Origin: Colletotrichum lupini
Taxonomy: Eukaryota; Ascomycota; Sordariomycetes; Glomerellales; Glomerellaceae
Length of the DNA stretch: 64,000 nucleotides
Direction of reading: 5' to 3'
Assembly (NCBI RefSeq): GCF_023278565.1
Contig: NC_064676.1
Location: 186,001 to 250,000 of the forward strand
Part shown: positions 62,760 through 64,000 of the stretch, one piece after another
Layout of the letters: each line of letters begins with the position of its first letter
How positions within the stretch are numbered: position 1 is the stretch's first letter
Position numbers and translations under genes: made by a program
The notes under the pieces: model-generated
What the model saw: the letters and a program-made list of their open reading frames with translations, nothing else
What the model was told of the DNA's origin: nothing
The model's database searches: none

Positions 62760-64000
62760 GTTAGGCTAGCGGGCGCCCTTTTGCACCTGTGTAGGGCACT
62801 TGTTCTAAAAGTGCTTTAAGTTGCCCCCCTCTGCCTAGGGAAACAAGAAGGAGTACTTGTCTCCAATCTTGAAAGTAGCGCAAAGATCAAGAATGTGGTC
62901 TCCCGGTTCCATTTTGGTAAAGGCCTTGAGCTCTTGCTCGAATTCATCCTCTGCTTGGTCAGGGTCTGTTTGAAGCAGGGTTTTCAGGGCGAATGCTTTG
63001 TGATTGTGCTGCAATTCACCCAGGTTAGTAAAGTCTGAAATAATTGCGAGGGCTCCAGATATGAGGTAGGTTGAGGGCAATACTCACAAAAGAATGATGA
63101 TCTTGATGTATCTCAACTTTGCGGACCATAGAGAAACTTCCCTCCTTTCTCTCATCCCCAATGAAAGTCCAGGGCATGATGACCTCTTCAGCCAAGTGAA
63201 ACGTCGTCACTTCTCCGTTTTTATCGCGATCAATAATAGGAGCAAGTATCTTCCAATGATTTTCATAGAACTCTCTCAGTAATCCTTTTCCTCTTCTTTC
63301 GAAGCAAGAAAGAGCCTTGTTCGCAAATTGAGACTTTGGACTAATGAGTTGATCCCGGGATACAGGGTTGAGCCACTCAAAAGGTAGGTCACGATCGCGT
63401 AAACCATCCTTCATGAGCGCCGGTAACGTTTCAATTCTGCGGATCAGAACCAGGATGACGAAGATCCTTTGACTTGTGTCACCTCCCTTGTGTGCGCCCG
63501 TTTCAGTGCCGCAGACGTAATCAGTAAGGCGACCCAGCGTTGGCTCGGAGAAGTGTTGTCGAAGTACGGCACTGACACGGTTCCGGTGGCTGATAGCGTG
63601 CAAGTCACCAGAGGGAAGCCATGGTCTCGAGTGTGTAGGCCCGGTGGACTGCATCGCTTCGTGAATCTGTTCGCACATGGCTTCTGCCGCCCCCATTCCG
63701 ATTTCGTTCTCTAGCTGTAGATCTGCTTCGGTATTGCTCGGCTCGCCGTGTGGCTCAAATGCGCCGCCCACAAAGCCAGGGAACATAGTATCTGGCTGTG
63801 AATAGAGTAGTGCAGTGTTGTTTTCTTCGACTAGGTCTATACCGTAGTTGTAATTATTAGACTTTGTCGTAATCGAAACATCTGATTGTTCGCGGACGAC
63901 ATTTGGAGGACGACGGCCTTCGGGGTAGAATTCCAAGCTCCTCTCAGGAGTGAAGGCATTGAGAAACTCCTTTGATCGTTACATTAGTTTCAGAGTCTTT
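62760..64000 (-). pseudogene. Protein kinase, N-terminal part, cut off by a retrotransposon; runs off the window
   Basis: Minus strand. An exon from about 63967 or beyond to 63088 is followed by a 79-bp intron (63009-63087) and an exon 63008-62760 that ends in the target duplication. The N-terminal extension of about 250 residues has no known domain. The kinase N-lobe follows: glycine-loop-like EGSFSMVRKV, FALKTL with the ATP-binding lysine, and GDKYSFLFP. The frame then continues into the C-terminal fragment at 47286: ..RWPN|ILLRWVAEQC. Three in-frame TAG codons (+ strand 62835-62837, 62805-62807 and 62766-62768) each sit where W is expected, as in FP-W-AEGGNLKHF-W. The true start is not visible: no good ATG in frame before an upstream stop near 63968, so another exon probably lies beyond the window. 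Confidence 0.85.

Overview
The window is nuclear DNA of a filamentous ascomycete (Pezizomycotina, most likely Sordariomycetes). The genes carry short GT..AG introns of about 50-110 bp with CTAAC-type branch sites. Gene content is typical of plant-associated moulds: a secreted GMC oxidoreductase, a GH3 beta-glucosidase, a rhamnogalacturonan acetylesterase, a SAT4/rhodopsin-like membrane protein and a PXB/DUF3818 protein. The repeats are AT-saturated and full of TpA and TAG/TAA stops, as left by repeat-induced point mutation (RIP). The species cannot be named from the sequence.

Layout. 1-10553: a GMC oxidoreductase gene cut near its 3' end by a 6.8-kb Ty1/Copia retrotransposon (3598-10394, 202-bp LTRs, target duplication GACAC). 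11018-12904: a decayed Fot1/pogo DNA transposon with 44-bp inverted repeats and a TA target duplication. About 13-46 kb: a gene island of normal composition. In order it holds a GH3 beta-glucosidase, a two-TM protein with an apparent double frameshift, a UbiA-family enzyme, a small secreted Cys-rich protein, a nucleotide-sugar transporter fused to an extra domain, a SAT4-like membrane protein, an HSL-type esterase, a small Cys-rich zinc-type protein, a rhamnogalacturonan acetylesterase, a PXB/DUF3818 protein and a Mn-type CDF transporter. 46266-64000: a protein kinase gene on the minus strand, split by a second copy of the Copia family (47292-62759, 206-bp LTRs). That copy itself contains an 8.07-kb Ty3/Gypsy element (48303-56367, 190-bp LTRs) and an insertion of about 553 bp.

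How it fits together. Both Copia copies lie in the same orientation (pol on the minus strand) and both landed inside exons. In each case the host reading frame resumes across the duplicated 5-bp target. Host exon sequence next to each element carries CpA-to-TpA type stop codons (one in the GMC gene, three in the kinase gene), so RIP seems to have spread from the repeats into single-copy genes. The island between the copies encodes several secreted plant-polymer enzymes, a candidate effector and membrane proteins. Nothing here forms an obvious complete biosynthetic cluster. The most unusual items are the transporter fusion, the long ORF antisense to pol inside the Gypsy element, and the RIP spill-over into the two broken genes.

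Exon limits were read by eye from splice signals and frame continuity. No similarity search was run, so family names rest on recognised motifs.
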